Source of the DNA: JADKCL01 sp046050405
GTDB taxonomy: Bacteria > Bacteroidota > Bacteroidia > J057 > JADKCL01
Assembly: GCA_046050405.1 (NCBI GenBank)
Contig: JBJOPY010000108.1
Location: 1-9,167, forward strand
Length of the DNA: 9,167 nt
Direction of reading: 5' to 3'
The notes under the pieces are model-generated. The model was not told the origin of the DNA. It worked only from the letters and a program-made list of their open reading frames with translations, and ran no database searches. The position numbers were made by a program, and so were the translations under genes. The first letter of the stretch is position 1. Each line of letters starts with the position of its first letter. Positions 6,853 through 9,167 of the stretch are shown here, piece by piece.

Positions 6853-7844
6853 TCACGGAAGAGGTGCTGAATTCAACAATGAAGTGCAACACTGCTGTAA
6901 AAATACCTCGTTGGGGGTTTTGAATTTCAATTTTTTTCTGGGTCTGTTGTTGAGTTTGTTCTGGATGTCCTTGGCTTGGCCGTGGGAGGTCTGGTTCAGG
7001 GGTGTTGACTTGGGCAGGTATTGCCTGATGAGGCCGTTTGCGTTCTCGTTGCAGCCCCTTTCCCATGCACTGTACGGGTTGGCGAGGACACCTTTGCACC
7101 GAGTCTTTCGGCGATTTTCTGATGTCCTGCAAACTCCCTTCCGTTGTCGAAGGTGATGGTCCTGCACAGGAGCCCCCTCATGTCGCCCAGGATTCGTTCG
7201 GCGACATGGCCGGCCCCCCTGTGGCCGGGCAGGGTGATGATGGTGTACAGGGATTTGCGCTCGGTCATGGGCGCCATGGCGCCCTGGTGGCCTTTTCCGA
7301 CGATGGTGTCACCCTCCCAGTCCCCGAACCTGTCCTGGCGGTCGACTGCGGTCGGCCGTTTCTCGATCCCGACCCTTCCGATGATGTGCCCCCTGTTTTT
7401 CCGGGTGTTCCTTCGCTTTCGGCGGCATCGGTGTGTCCTGCGCAGGCTTTTGTAGAGGTCCCCGCCCTTGCGCTTGTCCTGGTGGACGAACCGGTGGATG
7501 GTCTCGTGGGAGGCCATGGGGATGCCTTCCCTGTCCGCCCTGCCCTCGGCCTGTTCGGGGCTCCAGTCCTCCTCCGTGAGCTTCCTGCGGATGTGCGCCT
7601 CCATTTTCCCGTCGATGGCCTTGCCCCGGCCTTTATTCCGCGCCCTTGCCGAGGCACGTTCCTGGGCGGGCTTGGCATTGTACAGCCCATGGGAGCCCGG
7701 AGAGCAGTTGCGCCCCGGATCGCGGCTGATGGTGGACCTGCCCACTTTGAGTTCCTTGGCAATGGCCGATGGATTGTAGCCTTTTTTCCGCAGGGTGGCG
7801 ATCACAACCCTTTGTCCTTCATCCAATTGTTGATACCTTTGCAT
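6853..7844 (-). pseudogene. IS30-family transposase, frameshifted
   Basis: The DDE transposase is split by a one-base deficit. In the first frame (7844 to 7089) there is an N-terminal helix-turn-helix (about residues 10-45, IAKELKVGRSTISR), then RVGIEKRP, the first catalytic aspartate in GDWEGDTIVGKGHQG (D179) and the second in ITFDNGREF (D233). The frame must shift between 7089 and 7083 to continue as LANPYSAWERGCNENANGL, which carries the catalytic glutamate, then QNKLNNRPRKKLKFKTPNEV, the conserved IS30 C-terminus. Left in frame 0 the product ends at 6996 and lacks the glutamate. Restored length, about 330 residues, is normal for IS30. No classic slippery heptamer is visible at the site, so decay or a sequencing error is more likely than programmed frameshifting. 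ATG at 7844 is used; an upstream GTG at 7850 is possible. Confidence 0.88.
6871..6892. repeat. IS30 inverted repeat at the transposase 3' side
   Basis: ATTCAACAATGAAGTGCAAC (and two further bases) is the partner of the repeat at 7912-7933. It overlaps the transposase 3' coding region (CCTSLLN in the restored frame) and supplies the stop that closes the upstream-extended EAD frame. Confidence 0.8.
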
Positions 7845-7911
7845 ACACACACTTTTTAACGGAAAGAAAGTTCCGGCTTTTGCTGGACTTTCTTTTCAAT
7901 TTGTTTTGAAT

Positions 7912-7933
7912 GTGTTGCACTTCTTGTTTGAAC
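7912..7933. repeat. IS30 inverted repeat upstream of the transposase
   Basis: GTGTTGCACTTCTTGTTTGA (and two further bases), the reverse complement of the 6871-6892 repeat with four mismatches. It lies about 70 bases upstream of the transposase start and marks the junction with the AT-rich region to its right. Confidence 0.8.
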
Positions 7934-8228
7934 ATAGGAAAAGCAAGGGCAAACTATAATGAAAATTTAGCCTTAAAAAAAACACCCGTGACATCTTAAT
8001 TACCAAAACTTATGAGTGGAGTGGTTGAAATATGAAAACTATTTTTGAAAATTTCTTTTTAGAAAAGAAACTACTTGCAATTTTGTAAAACTCAATGACT
8101 GGAACATTATCAATGCCTATATATACCGTTGCTGCTGCAGCTTAGCTGGGCACAATGGTAGCTTTTCAATAGTGAAGGCAGGTTACAAATGGCATGGAAC
8201 TGGAACTTTAAGTTAAGCATTTTAGGAC
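7934..8228. other. AT-rich stretch without a recognisable gene
   Basis: About 295 bases between the IS30 end and the P-loop gene. Composition is clearly more AT-rich than anything to the left. Only very short open frames occur (for example an 18-codon one from 8031), with no family resemblance. It contains an A-rich tract near 7975-7985, a possible Bacteroidota promoter element near 8040, and a GC-rich palindromic patch around GCTGCTGCAGC (8130-8142). It probably holds the promoter and leader of the P-loop/hsdR unit, or scrambled remains left by the rearrangement. Confidence 0.5.
8040..8047 (+). promoter_or_regulatory. Possible Bacteroidota -7 promoter element
   Basis: TATTTTTG matches the TAnnTTTG consensus used by the primary sigma factor of Bacteroidota, on the plus strand about 180 bases before the P-loop gene. 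No convincing -33 TTTG lies 19-21 bases upstream, and the region is AT-rich, so a chance match is quite possible. Confidence 0.2.
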
Positions 8229-8648
8229 ATGGAAAACTCAATGAGGATCATCGTCTTGCAAGGACTACCCAATAGAGGCAAAACAACCACACTCAACAGT
8301 GTATGGAACCTGCTTTGCCCAAATGGTCAAAATTCTACCAATAGGCAGCCCCTAGGTGGCGATCGTAATGATTTTACGGACATTGTCATACGAGGTGAGC
8401 AACGCATTGGTTTTTACACGGCTGGCGATAATTCTACACTGTTGGCTCGTGCAATCATGGATCATGGAAGCAATCAACTCTGCGATGTATTTGTATGTGG
8501 ACTTAGCACTGGTACATCAAAGATAAGAGCTAACAATGTCATTGATCTATTTGATCACGTAAGGCTGGATAAGACATACGCATCGAATGAATTAACTCAG
8601 GAAGATGCTAATAATCGGGATGTTCAAGACATACTTTCCCAGCTATGA
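8229..8648 (+). CDS. Small P-loop NTPase, translationally coupled to hsdR
   Basis: A 139-residue protein. A first hydrophobic strand, MRIIVLQ, leads into a clear Walker A motif GLPNRGKTT (residues 12-20) and a helix TLNSVWNLL. A second strand RIGFYTAGDN (about 59-68) and a third CDVFVCGL (about 85-92) have the spacing of a compact P-loop fold; D67 or D86 could act as the Walker B acid. It is about the size of small nucleotide kinases or GTPase-like proteins, but I do not recognise a named family. Its stop TGA overlaps the following hsdR start as ATGA, which implies coupled translation and a role linked to the type I restriction system. The start could be 8229 or the fifth codon (8241); AGGA sits very close to the first ATG. 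It is AT-rich compared with the left side of the window. Confidence 0.8.
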   Translation: MENSMRIIVLQGLPNRGKTTTLNSVWNLLCPNGQNSTNRQPLGGDRNDFTDIVIRGEQRIGFYTAGDNSTLLARAIMDHGSNQLCDVFVCGLSTGTSKIRANNVIDLFDHVRLDKTYASNELTQEDANNRDVQDILSQL

Positions 8649-8867
8649 AAAACACCATTACAGAAAGCGAAATCGAGGCAATTGCCTTATCTTATCTTTT
8701 GGAGTTGAGCTATTCCTAACGTATTGGGTACGGATATCGCCCCTGATGGGGAACATCCAGAGCGCCATTACAGCGAAGTTGTGCTCGTCACTCGTTTGCG
8801 TGATGCGATTGACAGACTGAACCCGGAGCTACCCATAGATGCCAGAGAGGAAGTACTGCGAAAAGTC
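8645..8867 (+). pseudogene. hsdR: Type I restriction enzyme R subunit, N-terminal remnant (frameshifted, interrupted by ISL3)
   Basis: The N-terminus of HsdR, the ATP-dependent translocase/endonuclease subunit of type I restriction-modification. The first frame gives MKNTITESEIEAIALSYLL through residue 24, then TAA at 8717-8719. Removing one base (the T at 8717, or an equivalent) restores VLGTDIAPDGEHPERHYSEV and then LRDAIDRLNPELPIDAREEV, the conserved start of the HsdR family. Homology stops at LRKV (about 8867), where the ISL3 end begins. Only about 74 of the usual 750-1100 residues remain here: the nuclease and helicase domains are absent from the window. hsdM and hsdS are not in this window either. 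The start codon overlaps the P-loop gene's stop by 4 bases (ATGA). Confidence 0.85.
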
Positions 8868-9167
8868 GGCTCTATGTCGTTAATAGTGGGTGTTCGAATC
8901 GGAGGTCACCTGCGACGAAGTGGATCATGTTGTGGAAGTTTCCGGGATTTCGGTACCCCCTGGCCCTTCTCTTGGCGAGTTGGATTTTGTTGTTGATGCC
9001 TTCAAGTACGCCGTTGTTGAGTTTTGAGGTGAAGTGGTTGATGATACCCTGCCAGTGGTTCCGGATGGTCTGCGCCGCGTATTGGAAGGGGGGCAGTTCG
9101 GATTTCTCGGCCTCGTGGCACCATTGGTGCAGGAAGGTCTCGGCCTGTTCCCCGTGCTTGAACCCCC
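8868..9167 (-). mobile_element. ISL3-family insertion sequence, one end only
   Basis: The element begins with GGCTCTATGTCG at 8868, the GGCTCT start typical of ISL3-family terminal repeats, exactly where hsdR similarity ends. It contains the 3' end of an ISL3 transposase on the minus strand and continues past the right edge. ISL3 elements usually make 8-bp target duplications; the candidate here is GAAAAGTC (8860-8867), which should recur at the unseen end. Confidence 0.8.
8872..9167 (-). CDS. ISL3-family transposase, C-terminal 97 residues (5' end outside window)
   Basis: The visible part reads AAQTIRNHWQGIINHFTSKL, then NNGVLEGINNKIQLAKRRAR, GYRNPGNFHNMIHF and a terminal HPLLTT. The block NGVLEGINNKIQ...KRRARGYRN is the characteristic C-terminal signature of ISL3 (IS204/IS1001/IS1096/IS1165) transposases and contains the probable catalytic glutamate (LEG). 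The stop codon TAG (8872-8874) lies 4 bases inside the element's terminus, within the inverted repeat. The catalytic aspartates and start codon are beyond the window, so intactness cannot be judged. Confidence 0.88.
   Translation of the reverse strand, partial: GFKHGEQAETFLHQWCHEAEKSELPPFQYAAQTIRNHWQGIINHFTSKLNNGVLEGINNKIQLAKRRARGYRNPGNFHNMIHFVAGDLRFEHPLLTT

Larger units (their letters stand above)
6871..7933 (-). mobile_element. IS30-family insertion sequence, about 1.06 kb
   Basis: Bounded by imperfect terminal inverted repeats at 6871-6892 and 7912-7933 (18 of 22 positions match; the inner GAAGTGCAACAC is perfect). It contains one frameshifted IS30-type transposase on the minus strand. 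The ends are certain to a base or two only. No convincing 2-3 bp target duplication is visible. The two flanks differ in base composition and gene content. Transcription of the transposase runs toward the truncated EAD gene and could drive it. Confidence 0.85.

Noticed and set aside
7070..7095. Programmed -1 frameshift signal in the IS30 transposase
   Set aside because: No X XXY YYZ slippery heptamer or obvious downstream stem-loop is seen, and most IS30 transposases are single-frame; a mutation or sequence error is simpler.
7038..7859. 273-codon plus-strand open frame across the IS30
   Set aside because: It is antisense to the well-recognised IS30 transposase and shows no domain of its own.
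8031..8087. 18-codon frame starting MKTIFENFF
   Set aside because: Too short, in AT-rich DNA where ATG/TAA pairs arise by chance; no ribosome binding site or known leader peptide pattern.
8130..8200. tRNA-like sequence (TTAGCTGGGCACAATGGTAGC resembles a D-arm)
   Set aside because: No matching acceptor stem, anticodon stem or GGTTCGAATCC-like T-arm can be built at the right distances.
8605..8820. 71-codon plus-strand frame overlapping the P-loop and hsdR junction
   Set aside because: It is out of frame with both the P-loop protein and the conserved HsdR sequence, which account for the same bases.

Overview
The window looks like a GC-rich Bacteroidota chromosome, with a Saprospiria-like lineage as my best guess. 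This rests on protein style only: a Bacteroidetes-type SAICAR synthase, a long exported TPR protein of a kind I associate with Saprospiraceae, effector-associated domains typical of that phylum, and few clear Shine-Dalgarno sequences. No rRNA, tRNA or CRISPR array is visible.

Layout. From 1 to 3542, all on the minus strand and read right to left, are purC, a GT4 glycosyltransferase, a GT2 glycosyltransferase and a class I SAM methyltransferase that runs off the left edge. The last three are spaced 8-9 nt apart and look like part of a surface-glycan operon. From 3748 to about 6872, still minus strand, lies a second tight cluster: a small protein and a second small protein, both resembling effector-associated domains (EAD11-like) of bacterial conflict systems, then an 801-residue exported TPR protein with five 46-residue repeats. 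An IS30-family element (about 6871-7933, with recognisable inverted repeats and a frameshifted transposase) abuts the 5' end of the first EAD gene and appears to have cut it off from an upstream part.

Beyond the IS30 the sequence becomes visibly AT-rich and the genes switch to the plus strand: a roughly 295-nt stretch without a gene, a small P-loop NTPase, and, overlapping its stop by ATGA, the N-terminus of a type I restriction subunit HsdR. That hsdR is dead: a one-base insertion shifts the frame after 24 codons, and an ISL3-family element (terminal GGCTCT at 8868, C-terminal transposase fragment on the minus strand to the window edge) interrupts it after about 74 codons.

Interpretation. 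The right third is a decayed, IS-bounded defence region. The left part is ordinary metabolism and glycan synthesis. The two most interesting signals are the EAD-EAD-exported TPR cluster, whose first gene looks decapitated by IS30, and the P-loop NTPase translationally coupled to hsdR.
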